A DNA stretch of 64,000 nt from an uncultured Lachnospiraceae bacterium (GCA_902801585.1 CADCIU010000004.1:124001-188000); one strand, 5' to 3'; positions 48,813 through 58,376 are shown, counted from the stretch's first letter. Notes: a model not told the origin generated them from the sequence alone. Made by a program: numbers and translations.

Positions 48813-50054
48813 ATGGCAGAAATCAGGGCTTTTGCAGCATACAGACCGGCCAAAGGTCTGGAAGACCAAATAGCGGCATTGCCATACGATGTCTACAGCA
48901 GAGAAGAAGCAAAGCGGGTTGTATCTCTAAACCCGCTTTCTTTTCTTGCGATCGACAGAGCAGAGACACAGTTCCCGGATTCGGTCGGCACATATGATGA
49001 CTGTGTCTACGAAAAAGCAAAGGAGATGCTCTGCAACGCGATCGAGACGGGCAGATTCGTTCAGGACAATGTGCCTTGTTATTATCTGTATGAGCAGACA
49101 ATGAACGGAAGGGCGCAGACGGGCATCGTGGCATGTGCGTCGATCGACGACTATCTGAGCGGTGTGATCAAGAAACACGAGAATACCCGCGTCGACAAGG
49201 AGATCGACCGGATCCGCCATGTGGACACATGCAATGCGCAGACCGGCCCCATCTTTTTGTGCTACCGGAATATAGCGGTCATCGATTCACTGACTAAGAG
49301 GAAAAAAGAGGAACCGGCGGAGTGTGATTTCATCTCTGACGGCGGGATCCGAAACCGTGTGTGGGTGATCTCGGACCGGGAGGATGTGCGCACGATCCAC
49401 GACGCTTTTAAGGAGACGGACAGGATCTATATCGCAGACGGTCATCACAGATGCGCCTCCGCAGTCAACGTCGGACTCAAAAGGCGCGAGGAAGATCCGG
49501 GATTTACCGGAGAAGAGGAGTTCAACTATTTTCTCTCTGTGCTTTTTCCGCAGGATCAGCTGATGGTCATGGACTACAACAGAGCAGTGAAGGATCTGTG
49601 CGGACGCACGCCGGCGCAGTTTTTGGAACTGCTCCGAGACGAATTTGAGGTCACATGCGAGGGGAAAGAACCTGTCCGCCCGCAGCATAAGGGAGAATTC
49701 GGGCTGTATTTGTGTGACGGATGCTGGTACAGACTGAATCTGAAGGAACAGCTAAGTGAGACGGATCCCGTCAAAAAACTGGACGTCTCTGTCCTTCAGA
49801 ACAAGGTACTGGGTCCGATCCTGAAGATCAAGGATCCCAAGGAAGATCCCAGGATCGCTTTTATAGGGGGGATCAGAGGCCTTAAGGAACTGGAAAGAAG
49901 AGTGGACGGCGGCACAGAGATGGCAGCTTTTTCAATGTACCCCACATCTATGGACGAGCTGTTCGAAGTTGCAGATGCGGGAAAGCTCATGCCCCCCAAA
50001 TCCACCTGGTTTGAACCCAAATTGCTGAGCGGACTGTTCATTCACAGACTGTGA
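48813..50054 (+). CDS. DUF1015 family protein in the serine operon
   Basis: A 413-residue soluble protein, beginning AEIRAFAAYRPAKGLEDQIAA and containing PYDVYSREEA, the conserved IADGHHRCASAVN and LSVLFPQDQLMVMDYNR. The family resembles a ParB/sulfiredoxin-like fold; related proteins act as serine kinases or are uncharacterised (family knowledge, from memory). Position right after serC-serA makes a serine-linked role plausible, for example phosphoserine metabolism where serB is absent. That link is an inference. AAGGAG lies before the ATG. Confidence 0.85.
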   Translation: MAEIRAFAAYRPAKGLEDQIAALPYDVYSREEAKRVVSLNPLSFLAIDRAETQFPDSVGTYDDCVYEKAKEMLCNAIETGRFVQDNVPCYYLYEQTMNGRAQTGIVACASIDDYLSGVIKKHENTRVDKEIDRIRHVDTCNAQTGPIFLCYRNIAVIDSLTKRKKEEPAECDFISDGGIRNRVWVISDREDVRTIHDAFKETDRIYIADGHHRCASAVNVGLKRREEDPGFTGEEEFNYFLSVLFPQDQLMVMDYNRAVKDLCGRTPAQFLELLRDEFEVTCEGKEPVRPQHKGEFGLYLCDGCWYRLNLKEQLSETDPVKKLDVSVLQNKVLGPILKIKDPKEDPRIAFIGGIRGLKELERRVDGGTEMAAFSMYPTSMDELFEVADAGKLMPPKSTWFEPKLLSGLFIHRL

Positions 50055-50074
50055 TCTGCAGTGCAGCTTTAGTG

Positions 50075-50094
50075 AAACCGAACCAAACCGAACA
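50075..50094 (+). repeat. 10-bp tandem duplication before the tRNA promoter
   Basis: AAACCGAACC (50075-50084) is followed by AAACCGAACA (50085-50094). Confidence 0.5.
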
Positions 50095-50109
50095 ATTATT
50101 AAAAATCAC

Positions 50110-50138
50110 TTGCATTCGACGCCCAAAGTCTATATAAT
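50110..50138 (+). promoter_or_regulatory. Predicted promoter of tRNA-Thr
   Basis: TTGCAT (50110-50115), 17-base spacer, TATAAT (50133-50138), about 38 bases before the mature tRNA. Confidence 0.75.
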
Positions 50139-50175
50139 ACATAAGACGCTTAAATCGCCGCTGTCAGCGGCGCAT

Positions 50176-50248
50176 GCTGGAATAGCGCAGTCGGTAGCGC
50201 AACTGATTCGTAATCAGTAGGTCGAGGGTTCGAGTCCCTTTTCCAGCT
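50176..50248 (+). tRNA. tRNA-Thr (anticodon CGT)
   Basis: A 73-base cloverleaf: acceptor GCTGGAA with TTCCAGC plus discriminator T, D-arm GCGC-GCGC, anticodon stem ACTGA/TCAGT with loop TTCGTAA, and T-arm AGGG-TTCGAGT-CCCT. The anticodon CGT reads ACG. CCA is not encoded. It has its own promoter and terminator. Confidence 0.96.
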
Positions 50249-50259
50249 TACAGTCTGAG

Positions 50260-50295
50260 AGCGCGGGGACCTGGTTCGGTTTTCCGCGCTTTTTG
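50260..50295 (+). terminator. Intrinsic terminator after tRNA-Thr
   Basis: AGCGCGG (50260-50266) pairs with CCGCGCT (50284-50290) and is followed by TTTT. Confidence 0.8.
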
Positions 50296-50331
50296 TATTA
50301 TTTGCTTTATTTTGCACTATTTTGTCTTGAG
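50293..50331 (+). repeat. Imperfect 10-bp T-rich repeats upstream of argH
   Basis: TTGTATTATT, TGCTTTATT, TTGCACTATT and TTGTCTTGAG follow one another. They may be a degraded tandem array; low complexity makes this less certain. Confidence 0.35.
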
Positions 50332-50387
50332 GATCTGTGTTTTGCGATCCGGTAAACTGATGTTTGAGAGCTAAAGGAGGATAAGTT

Positions 50388-51791
50388 ATGGCACAGCTCT
50401 GGGGCGGCCGTTTTACCAAACAGACCGATGAGGCCGTGAAGGCATTCAACGATTCGATCAGCTTTGACAAGAGGCTGTACAGGGAGGATATAGAAGGCAG
50501 TATTGCTCACGCGGGCATGCTCGGCGCGCAGGGGATCATCACTGCTGACGAAGCAGACCTGATCATTCGGGAACTGAAGAAGATCCTCTCGGATGTTGAG
50601 AGCGGCGCGCTCAGGATCACCGATGAATATGAAGATATCCACAGCTTTGTGGAGGCAAATCTGATCGACCGCATCGGAGATGCGGGCAAGAAGCTCCATA
50701 CGGGCAGGAGCCGCAATGACCAGGTCGCACTGGACATGAAACTATATACCCGCCGCAAGACACGTGAGATCAGGCATCTTGTGTCCTCGCTTCTCACTAC
50801 ACTTCTTGATCTCATGGAGAAGCACACGGATACGTATATGCCCGGCTTTACCCATCTGCAGAAAGCGCAGCCTACATCGCTGGCTCATCATCTGGGCGCA
50901 TATTTCGAGATGTTCAAGAGAGACGCGGGACGCTTGGATGACTGCCTTGCGAGAATGAATTACTGCCCACTCGGATCCGGTGCACTTGCCGGAACAACTT
51001 ACCCTCTGGACCGCAGCAGAACTGCGGCAGAGCTGGGTTTTGACGGGCCCACGCTCAACAGTATGGATTCCGTCTCCGACAGGGATTATCTGATCGAGCT
51101 CATGGCGGATCTGTCGATGATCATGATGCATCTGAGCCGTTTCAGTGAGGAGCTGATCACTTGGAATTCCAACGAGTATCGCTTTGTGGAGATGGATGAT
51201 GCCTTCTCGACCGGAAGCAGTATCATGCCGCAGAAGAAGAATCCCGATATCTGCGAGCTGGTGCGCGGCAAGACCGGAAGAGTTTACGGTGATCTCATGT
51301 CTCTTTTGACGACCATGAAGGGTCTTCCGCTCGCTTACAACAAAGATATGCAGGAAGATAAGGAGCCGGCATTCGATGCGATCGACACGGCAGAAGCCTG
51401 CTTGTCACTGTTTGACGGAATGCTTGGGACACTCACTTTCAGGAGCGAAGTCATGCGGCTGAGTGCCGTCAGAGGTTTTACAAATGCTACGGACGCAGCC
51501 GATTATCTGGTCGGGAAGGGTGTCCCCTTCCGCGATGCGCACGGGATCATAGGAAGACTTGTCCTGTATTGTATTGATGAAGGCAAGAGCATTGAGGACC
51601 TGACGCTGCAGCAGCTGCGCGGGTTCAGCCCTGCTTTTGACGAGGACATTTATGATGCCGTCTCCCTGCGGACCTGCGTGGAGAAGAGGCTGACGCTGGG
51701 AGCACCCGGATCTGAGATGATGAAGAGTGTCATTGATAAGGAAAAGGAATGGCTCACGCAGTGGGTTAGCCGCATAGATCATGAAAGCTGA
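50388..51791 (+). CDS. argH: Argininosuccinate lyase
   Basis: Splits argininosuccinate to arginine and fumarate. The 467-residue fumarase/aspartase-fold protein has LWGGRFTKQTDEAV, HTGRSRNDQVALDMKLY, THLQKAQPTSLAHH with the catalytic His, and the mobile signature loop GSSIMPQKKNPDICELVRGK. AAAGGAGG precedes the ATG. argG is not adjacent. The stop TGA is in the first unit of a 9-bp duplication. Confidence 0.98.
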   Translation: MAQLWGGRFTKQTDEAVKAFNDSISFDKRLYREDIEGSIAHAGMLGAQGIITADEADLIIRELKKILSDVESGALRITDEYEDIHSFVEANLIDRIGDAGKKLHTGRSRNDQVALDMKLYTRRKTREIRHLVSSLLTTLLDLMEKHTDTYMPGFTHLQKAQPTSLAHHLGAYFEMFKRDAGRLDDCLARMNYCPLGSGALAGTTYPLDRSRTAAELGFDGPTLNSMDSVSDRDYLIELMADLSMIMMHLSRFSEELITWNSNEYRFVEMDDAFSTGSSIMPQKKNPDICELVRGKTGRVYGDLMSLLTTMKGLPLAYNKDMQEDKEPAFDAIDTAEACLSLFDGMLGTLTFRSEVMRLSAVRGFTNATDAADYLVGKGVPFRDAHGIIGRLVLYCIDEGKSIEDLTLQQLRGFSPAFDEDIYDAVSLRTCVEKRLTLGAPGSEMMKSVIDKEKEWLTQWVSRIDHES

Positions 51792-51805
51792 TCGGACTGA
51801 CCGGA
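51788..51805 (+). repeat. 9-bp duplication including the argH stop codon
   Basis: CTGATCGGA (51788-51796, containing the TGA) and CTGACCGGA (51797-51805) differ by one base, placing a second in-frame TGA nine bases after the first. Confidence 0.55.
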
Positions 51806-51870
51806 ATACAATATTTCCGCACACCGTGTGCTGAATCAATATTTTATCAGTTGTTATGGAGGAAATGAAA

Positions 51871-52956
51871 ATGAACAAGAAACTTCGTGTCGGTATACTG
51901 GGCGGAACCGGAATGGTGGGCCAGAGATTCATTGCTCTGTTGGAAGATCATCCCTGGTTTGAAGTGACAACGATCGCAGCCAGCCCCCGCAGTGCAGGTA
52001 AAACGTATGAGGAATGCGTTGCGGGCAGATGGAAAATGGATACACCGATCCCGGAAGCAGTCAGAAAGATCGTCGTTAAGAATGTACAGGATGTCGAAGA
52101 TGTGGCTTCTGAGGTCGATTTCTGCTTCAGTGCCGTGGACATGAAGAAAGAGGAGATCCGCGAGATCGAGGAGAAATATGCCCGTACAGAGACGCCTGTC
52201 GTATCGAACAACAGCGCGCACCGCTGGACACCCGATGTCCCTATGGTCATTCCGGAGATCAATCCGGAGCACACGGCAGTGATCGAGTTCCAGAAAAAGA
52301 GACTGGGAACGACCCGCGGATTTATTGCCGTCAAACCCAACTGCTCGATCCAGAGCTATACACCCGCACTTGCTGCCTGGAAAGAATTTGAGCCCTATCA
52401 GGCGGTCGTCTCCACATACCAGGCGATCTCCGGCGCCGGCAAGACCTTTAAAGACTGGCCGGAAATGAACGGCAATATCATTCCCTACATCGGCGGCGAG
52501 GAAGAAAAGAGCGAGAAAGAACCGCTGCGCATTTTCGGACACATTGAGAACGGTGTGATCGTACCGGGCGACAGCATCACGATCACAAGCCAGTGCATCC
52601 GTGTGCCTGTCCTGTACGGCCACACGGCAACGGCATTTGTCAACTTCAGGAAAAAGCCTGCCAAAGAGGACTTGATCAAGGCGCTGAGAGAATTCAGCGG
52701 CGTGCCGCAGAGAGAGAATCTTCCCAGCGCGCCCAAGCAGTTCATTCAGTATCTCGAGGAAGACAATCGTCCTCAGGTGGCACTGGATGTCAATTATGAG
52801 AGAGGTATGGGCGTATCCATCGGCCGCCTCAGAGAAGATACGCTGTTCGATTACAAGTTTGTGGGCTTGTCCCACAACACGATCCGCGGCGCGGCCGGCG
52901 GCGGTGTCCTCTGTGCGGAGCTTCTCGTCGCGCAGGGATATATCAGGAACAAATGA
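51871..52956 (+). CDS. asd: Aspartate-semialdehyde dehydrogenase, archaeal/eukaryotic type
   Basis: NADPH-dependent reduction of aspartyl phosphate, the branch-point step between lysC and hom/dapA. The 361-residue protein begins KLRVGILGGTGMVGQRFIAL and has NNSAHRW, VKPNCSIQSYTPAL with the catalytic Cys, TYQAISGAGKTF and the late His region VLYGHTATAFV. These match the archaeal/fungal Asd subfamily and not the Gram-negative or Bacillus one (motif memory). Start at 51871 is 8 bases after GGAGG; the ATGs at 51856 and 51865 overlap or abut that site. Confidence 0.95.
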   Translation: MNKKLRVGILGGTGMVGQRFIALLEDHPWFEVTTIAASPRSAGKTYEECVAGRWKMDTPIPEAVRKIVVKNVQDVEDVASEVDFCFSAVDMKKEEIREIEEKYARTETPVVSNNSAHRWTPDVPMVIPEINPEHTAVIEFQKKRLGTTRGFIAVKPNCSIQSYTPALAAWKEFEPYQAVVSTYQAISGAGKTFKDWPEMNGNIIPYIGGEEEKSEKEPLRIFGHIENGVIVPGDSITITSQCIRVPVLYGHTATAFVNFRKKPAKEDLIKALREFSGVPQRENLPSAPKQFIQYLEEDNRPQVALDVNYERGMGVSIGRLREDTLFDYKFVGLSHNTIRGAAGGGVLCAELLVAQGYIRNK

Positions 52957-52975
52957 TCTGCACAAGAGAGTGTGA

Positions 52976-55090
52976 ATGAGTAAAAGAGTCTTTATCGCAG
53001 AAAAGCCGAGTGTCGCGAGAGAATTTGCCGGTTCTCTTGACCTTCGCTTTACATCAAGAGACGGATATATGGAAGCGGAAAACACAATTGTGACCTGGTG
53101 TGTAGGACATCTGGTCACAATGTGCTATCCTGACGCTTATGATCCGAAATACAAAAAATGGTCCCTTTCTACGATCCCCTTTATCCCCGATGTGTACAAA
53201 TATCAGGTCATAGACGGCGTGAAGAAGCAGTTTGGGATCGTGAAAAAAATACTGACAGACAAGGATGTCGACACGATCTATGTCTGCACAGACTCCGGAA
53301 GAGAAGGGGAATACATCTACCGCCTTGTTGCGCAGGAAGCCGGCGTCACCGGCAAAAGACAGCTCAGGGTCTGGATCGATTCGCAGACAAAAGAGGAGAT
53401 ACTCAGAGGGATACGCGAAGCCAAGGATATATCGGAATATGATCATCTTGGTGCTGCGGCGTATCTCCGTGCCAAAGAAGACTATCTGATGGGAATCAAC
53501 TTCTCCCGTGCGCTGACCCTCAAATACAGCGATGAGATCAGCAGGATGATGGGAACAAACCACAGCGTGATCGCCGTCGGGCGGGTCATGACCTGTGTCC
53601 TCGGCATGGTCGTCACGAGAGAGCGTGAGATCCGGGACTTTGTCAAAACACCGTTTTACCGTATTGTCGGGAGCTTTCGCCCTCTTAATGCCGATACGGA
53701 CGACACTTTTTGGGCGGAGTGGCATGCGGTGGAAGGCAGCCGCTATTACGGTACACCGGCTCTCTATAAAGAAAACGGATTCAAAGACCGCAAAGATGCT
53801 CAGGCTCTGATCGAATACCTGAAAGAGGCATCAGCTTCGGGGGACTGCACGCTCGTTTCCGTTACCCGCAAGAAAGAGAAGAAAAACCCGCCGCTTCTCT
53901 ACAATCTGGCAGAACTCCAGAACGACTGCTCGAGATTTTTCAAGATCAGTCCGGACCAGACACTGAAGGCGGCGCAGGAGTTGTACGAGAAAAAGCTCAC
54001 GACCTATCCCAGAACCGATGCGAGAGTACTCTCCACAGCGGTTGCCAAAGAGATCGGCAAGAACCTGAAAGGGCTCTCCGCTATGCCGATGTACAGGCCG
54101 TACCTGGTAAAGATCCTTGAGAGCGGCTCTTATAAAAAAATTGGCAATACGCGATATACCAATGACAAAGCGATCACGGATCACTACGCGATCATTCCGA
54201 CCGGACAGGGACTGAATGCACTGCCTTCCGTTTCGGAGACCACCGCGAAAGTCTATGAGCTTATCTGCAGAAGATTTCTGGCCGTCTTTTATCCGCCGGC
54301 GATCTTTGATAAAATATCCCTTGAGATCAGGCTGGGAACCGAGATGTTCACCGCTTCTTTCAAGACATGTGTCCAAAAGGGATACCTCGAAGTAATGGAA
54401 TACTCTTTCCGGACCGGAAAAGGGAACGAAGAGACCCGGGAGCAGGAAGAAAAGAAAGGCGCGGAAGAGGAAGGGGTTCAGAACGCCGGGATGCCGGCTT
54501 ATATCCCTGCACTCAAAAAGGGCGATCCGATGCAGTGCAGAGATCTTGAGATCAGGGAAGGGGAGACGAAACCTCCCAAACGCTACAATTCGGGAAGCAT
54601 GATCCTTGCTATGGAAAATGCGGGACAGCTGATTGAAGAGGAAGAACTCAGAGAACAGATCCGGGGAAGCGGGATCGGTACGAGCGCGACCAGAGCAGAG
54701 ATCCTGAAAAAACTCTTCGGCAATCAATATCTGAAGCTGAATTCAAAGACGCAGATCATAACGCCGACGCTCCTTGGTGAGATGATCTACGACACGGTAT
54801 ACTGCTCGATCCGCTCGCTTCTGAATCCCAAACTGACTGCCAGCTGGGAACTCGGACTCACAAGAGTGGCGGAAGGAACCGTCACGGAGGCGGAATACCT
54901 GGAAAAGCTCAACGGATTTGTGACGAGAAATACCGATCATGTCAAGAACAGCAGTTACGGCGGCGCGCTTCGAGGCATGTTCGAACGGGACAGGCAGTTC
55001 TACAAAACGCCTGTAAAAAATACATCGTCAAGATACCGGAAAAGAAACTCTGATAACAAACACAAAGAAAAAGCGGGAAAGAAAGAGTAA
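52976..55090 (+). CDS. topB: Type IA DNA topoisomerase, TopB-like
   Basis: Single-strand passage topoisomerase. The 704-residue protein begins with the TOPRIM domain (RVFIAEKPSVAREFAG, then YVCTDSGREGEYIYRLV), has the central gate domain and the active-site Tyr in LTTYPRTDARVLS, and ends in a basic tail (RYRKRNSDNKHKEKAGKKE) without zinc fingers. Length and lack of Cys4 motifs fit topoisomerase III. An acidic insert is at about residues 480-505. It heads a run of closely spaced nucleic acid genes. Confidence 0.94.
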   Translation: MSKRVFIAEKPSVAREFAGSLDLRFTSRDGYMEAENTIVTWCVGHLVTMCYPDAYDPKYKKWSLSTIPFIPDVYKYQVIDGVKKQFGIVKKILTDKDVDTIYVCTDSGREGEYIYRLVAQEAGVTGKRQLRVWIDSQTKEEILRGIREAKDISEYDHLGAAAYLRAKEDYLMGINFSRALTLKYSDEISRMMGTNHSVIAVGRVMTCVLGMVVTREREIRDFVKTPFYRIVGSFRPLNADTDDTFWAEWHAVEGSRYYGTPALYKENGFKDRKDAQALIEYLKEASASGDCTLVSVTRKKEKKNPPLLYNLAELQNDCSRFFKISPDQTLKAAQELYEKKLTTYPRTDARVLSTAVAKEIGKNLKGLSAMPMYRPYLVKILESGSYKKIGNTRYTNDKAITDHYAIIPTGQGLNALPSVSETTAKVYELICRRFLAVFYPPAIFDKISLEIRLGTEMFTASFKTCVQKGYLEVMEYSFRTGKGNEETREQEEKKGAEEEGVQNAGMPAYIPALKKGDPMQCRDLEIREGETKPPKRYNSGSMILAMENAGQLIEEEELREQIRGSGIGTSATRAEILKKLFGNQYLKLNSKTQIITPTLLGEMIYDTVYCSIRSLLNPKLTASWELGLTRVAEGTVTEAEYLEKLNGFVTRNTDHVKNSSYGGALRGMFERDRQFYKTPVKNTSSRYRKRNSDNKHKEKAGKKE

Positions 55091-55099
55091 GGAGGAATT

Positions 55100-55771
55100 A
55101 TGAATCTTAAAGATTTTACGATCGACAATCTGCTCGATCTTAACGAGACGATCGCGAAAGAACTGTTCGACGGCAGGACGTATCCATGGGAAGTTCTGGG
55201 AGATATCTCCGATTTCATCATCGCTCTGGGCAATAAGCTCCCCGAGGACCGGTTTGAAAAGAGAGGAGAGAATATCTGGGTCGCAAAGAGTGCGAAGGTA
55301 TTTGACAGCGCATATATCAGCGGACCCTGCATTATCGATGAGGAAGCAACTGTCAGGCAGTGCGCGTTTATCCGCGGCAGCGCCATCGTCGGAAGAGGCG
55401 CGACAGTAGGCAATTCCACTGAGCTCAAGAACGTGGTGCTGTTCAACAAGGTAGAGGTTCCTCATTACAACTATGTGGGCGACAGTGTTCTCGGATTCCA
55501 CGCTCATATGGGGGCCGGCTCCATCACATCCAACGTGAAGGCGGACAGAAAGAACGTTGTCATCCACTGCGGAAGCGAGAACATGGAGACGGGCAGATAC
55601 AAAGTCGGCGCCATGCTGGGCGATTGGGCCGATATCGGCTGCAACAGTGTCCTCAATCCCGGAACCGTGATCGGAAGACACACGAATCTGTATCCTCTTT
55701 CCATGGTCAGAGGATGCGTGCCGTCCAACCATATCTATAAGGACAAAGACCATATTGTAGAAAAAAACTGA
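55100..55771 (+). CDS. Left-handed beta-helix acyltransferase-like protein (GlmU C-terminal-like)
   Basis: A 223-residue protein with hexapeptide repeats from about residue 65 to 200 (FDSAYISGPCIIDEEATVRQ, FIRGSAIVGRGATVGNSTEL, HMGAGSITSNVKADRKNVVI). It resembles the C-terminal acetyltransferase half of GlmU but has no uridylyltransferase domain, and an N-terminal helical region of about 60 residues (WEVLGDISDFIIALGNKL). Often annotated as UDP-N-acetylglucosamine pyrophosphorylase; real acceptor unknown. AAGGAGG precedes the ATG, 9 bases after topB. Its stop lies in a perfectly repeated 15-bp unit. Confidence 0.85.
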   Translation: MNLKDFTIDNLLDLNETIAKELFDGRTYPWEVLGDISDFIIALGNKLPEDRFEKRGENIWVAKSAKVFDSAYISGPCIIDEEATVRQCAFIRGSAIVGRGATVGNSTELKNVVLFNKVEVPHYNYVGDSVLGFHAHMGAGSITSNVKADRKNVVIHCGSENMETGRYKVGAMLGDWADIGCNSVLNPGTVIGRHTNLYPLSMVRGCVPSNHIYKDKDHIVEKN

Positions 55772-55806
55772 TTCCGAAAAAACTGATTCCGAAAAAACTG
55801 ATTCCG
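55762..55806 (+). repeat. Three perfect 15-bp tandem copies spanning a stop codon
   Basis: AAAAAACTGATTCCG occurs at 55762-55776, 55777-55791 and 55792-55806 without change. The first copy contains the last codons and TGA of the upstream gene, so the stop codon is repeated in frame. Confidence 0.93.
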
Positions 55807-55825
55807 AAAAAGACCGAACAGTAAA

Positions 55826-55855
55826 CTGCAATAAAAGAGTCTGCAATAAAAGAGT
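55826..55855 (+). repeat. Two perfect 15-bp copies upstream of pnp
   Basis: CTGCAATAAAAGAGT occurs at 55826-55840 and 55841-55855. It is a second, unrelated duplication in the same spacer. Confidence 0.9.
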
Positions 55856-55870
55856 TCTTCGGAGAAGAGC

Positions 55871-56695
55871 ATGAATACTAAGATCAGAAACTGCTTAAAC
55901 TATATAAGGGAGATCACCGATTTCACCCCGAAAGTCGCGCTGGTCCTTGGATCAGGGCTTGGGGGCTATTCAAGGGAACTTGCATCCATAGAATGCGTCA
56001 TTCCTTATCAGGATCTGCCGGGATTTCCGGTATCGACGGTACCCGGACACGCCGGTAAGCTGATCATGGGCCACATCCACGGCGTTCCGGTCGTCTGTCT
56101 CGACGGCAGAGTCCATTTCTACGAGGGATACCAAACGGAACAGGTCGTAATGCCGATCCGCATCGTAAGAGCGATGGGCGCAGAGATCATCCTTTTGTCC
56201 AATGCGGCCGGCGGTCTGAATATCAACTATTCTCCGGGGTCCATCGTGATGATCAGAGATCACATTTCGCTGTTCGTCAGAAATCCGCTGATCGGTCCAA
56301 ACGACCCCGACCAAGGGGAGAGATTTCCGGATATGACGGAAGTATATGATCCGGAGCTGAGAAAACTGATCCACGCAGTTGCCAGAAAAGAGGATATCTA
56401 TATTGAAAGCGGCGTCTACTGCCAGGTCACCGGTCCCTCCTATGAGACGCCTGCGGAGATCAATTTACTCCACATTCTCGGTGTTGATCTGGTAGGTATG
56501 AGCACCGTTATGGAAGCGATCGCTGCAAAACATATCGGTATGCGCGTCTGCGCCCTATCCCTGGTGACCAACATGGCCGCAGGAATGCAGACGAGACCGC
56601 TGAGCCACGAGGAAGTGAAGGAGGAAGGCGTTCGATCGGCTTCCAGATTCGCAAAACTGGTGACTGCTGCGATCAAAGAGATGAAGGATATATAA
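55871..56695 (+). CDS. punA: Purine-nucleoside phosphorylase
   Basis: Phosphorolysis of purine nucleosides (purine salvage). The 274-residue trimeric-type PNP has VALVLGSGLGGYSREL with the phosphate-binding Ser, PGHAGKLIMG, VCLDGRVHFYEGY, LSNAAGGLNINY, and GPSYETPAEI followed by VGMSTVMEAIAA. The MutS-like gene starts on the very next base after the stop, implying coupled translation. Confidence 0.96.
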   Translation: MNTKIRNCLNYIREITDFTPKVALVLGSGLGGYSRELASIECVIPYQDLPGFPVSTVPGHAGKLIMGHIHGVPVVCLDGRVHFYEGYQTEQVVMPIRIVRAMGAEIILLSNAAGGLNINYSPGSIVMIRDHISLFVRNPLIGPNDPDQGERFPDMTEVYDPELRKLIHAVARKEDIYIESGVYCQVTGPSYETPAEINLLHILGVDLVGMSTVMEAIAAKHIGMRVCALSLVTNMAAGMQTRPLSHEEVKEEGVRSASRFAKLVTAAIKEMKDI

Positions 56696-58375
56696 ATGGC
56701 TGCCTATTTAACAACGCTGGGCCTGATCGCCCTCTTTCTTTTGATCTCGGCACTCATCGGGATCAGGGACAGAAGACGTCAGGATGCCGGGGAGCGCCGG
56801 GCGCTTGCCGAAGCATTCGGCAAACCCGGAGCCAAGGAATACCCGGACGGGAGATTCCATGAGCTCCCGCGGTATTTGGAGAGACACCGCAGAGAATATG
56901 TCGTCGATGACATCACATGGAATGATCTTGATATGGATCTCTTGTTCCGAAGCATGGACACGACCTCGAGCAGCGCAGGGGAGGAGTATCTTTACTGGCT
57001 TCTCAGAACGCCGGTGACGGGGGACCTGCCCCGCTGCAGTGAAGAAGGGATGCACTGGTGGAAAGAGCATGATCAGGAGCGGATCGACGTACAGAGGATT
57101 CTGCAGCGCCTGGGCAGAAGCGGAAAGTATTCGCTTTATGAATACCTGGATCTGATGAACGAACTGCCGGACAGAAAAGCCATGCAGGATCTGGCCGCGG
57201 TCATAATGCCGGTGATCGCTCTTATTGTCATGGCCTTCAATCCTCCGGCCGGCGTAATATGCCTGCTTTTTGTCCTTGCCCTGAATATTGTCTCGTATTT
57301 TCGTGTCAAAAGACAGATCGATCCCTATCTTTTCACGTTCCGTTATGTACTCAGGCTTTTAGACTGCGTGAGTCTGCTCGCAGCAGTACCGTTTCCCCAT
57401 TATGAGACTGAAAAAGAGTCGATGCAGAGCGCGGCACGCTCTTTTAAGCGATTCGCAAGGGGAAGCGGGATCCTGCTCAGAGGAAACGGAGGAAACGCCT
57501 CAGGCAATCCCATCGACTTGATCCTTGATTACATGTGCATCTTATTCCACATCGATCTGATCAAATTCGGACTGATGCTGAAGGAACTGAGGGGAAAAGA
57601 GGAGGAAGTTGACCGGATGATCACGGCGATCGGCTCGATCGATGCACAGATCAGTATCGCTTCCTGGCGAGAGAGTCTCCCTGTATACTGCGAGCCGGTC
57701 CTGACAGGAACTTCTTTCGAAGCGGAAGGACTTATCCATCCGCTCTTAAATGATCCTGTTCCCAATGATATGAAGACGGAGAGACCTGTACTTCTGACAG
57801 GATCCAATGCTTCAGGAAAGTCGACTTTCCTGAAGGCGGCGGCACTCGCGGCACTTCTGTCACAGTCTGTACATACTGCGCCGGCGCGGCTCTATAAGAA
57901 CACCTGCTGCAGGATCTATACCTCCATGGCGCTGCGCGATGATATCCGGACCGGGGAGAGCTATTTCATCGTCGAGATCCGCTCTCTGAAGCGGATCCTG
58001 GAGGCCGCTTCCGATGATTCTGGCATACAGGTCCTGTGCTGTGTGGACGAAGTCCTTCGGGGCACCAATACGATCGAGAGGATCAGCGCTTCCGCGCAGA
58101 TCCTGCTTCAGCTGTCTTCACTGCCGATCCAGGTCTTTGCGGCCACACACGATATCGAATTGACGGGACTCCTGAAGGAAATCTATGAAAATTATCATTT
58201 TTCAGAGACGATCACAGGCGACGATGTGACCTTCTCCTATCAACTGCAGGAGGGGCCCGCTGACACGCGCAACGCGATCCGGCTCCTCAGAACACTCGGA
58301 TACGACGACGCGATCGCTGACCAGGCGGAAGAACGGGCAGTGCGTTTTACTAAGACCGGACACTGGGAGTTATAA
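56696..58375 (+). CDS. Membrane-anchored MutS-like ATPase
   Basis: A 559-residue protein with an N-terminal hydrophobic helix (residues about 4-22), a second pair of membrane-type segments at about 165-205 ([34 protein letters not shown]), a helical core and a C-terminal MutS domain V. The ATPase has Walker A GSNASGKS at about 369-376, [12 protein letters not shown], Walker [18 protein letters not shown] and ATHDIEL. It lacks mismatch recognition domain I, so it is unlikely to be the classical mismatch sensor. Function of this family is unknown. Confidence 0.87.
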   Translation: MAAYLTTLGLIALFLLISALIGIRDRRRQDAGERRALAEAFGKPGAKEYPDGRFHELPRYLERHRREYVVDDITWNDLDMDLLFRSMDTTSSSAGEEYLYWLLRTPVTGDLPRCSEEGMHWWKEHDQERIDVQRILQRLGRSGKYSLYEYLDLMNELPDRKAMQDLAAVIMPVIALIVMAFNPPAGVICLLFVLALNIVSYFRVKRQIDPYLFTFRYVLRLLDCVSLLAAVPFPHYETEKESMQSAARSFKRFARGSGILLRGNGGNASGNPIDLILDYMCILFHIDLIKFGLMLKELRGKEEEVDRMITAIGSIDAQISIASWRESLPVYCEPVLTGTSFEAEGLIHPLLNDPVPNDMKTERPVLLTGSNASGKSTFLKAAALAALLSQSVHTAPARLYKNTCCRIYTSMALRDDIRTGESYFIVEIRSLKRILEAASDDSGIQVLCCVDEVLRGTNTIERISASAQILLQLSSLPIQVFAATHDIELTGLLKEIYENYHFSETITGDDVTFSYQLQEGPADTRNAIRLLRTLGYDDAIADQAEERAVRFTKTGHWEL

Positions 58376-58376
58376 G

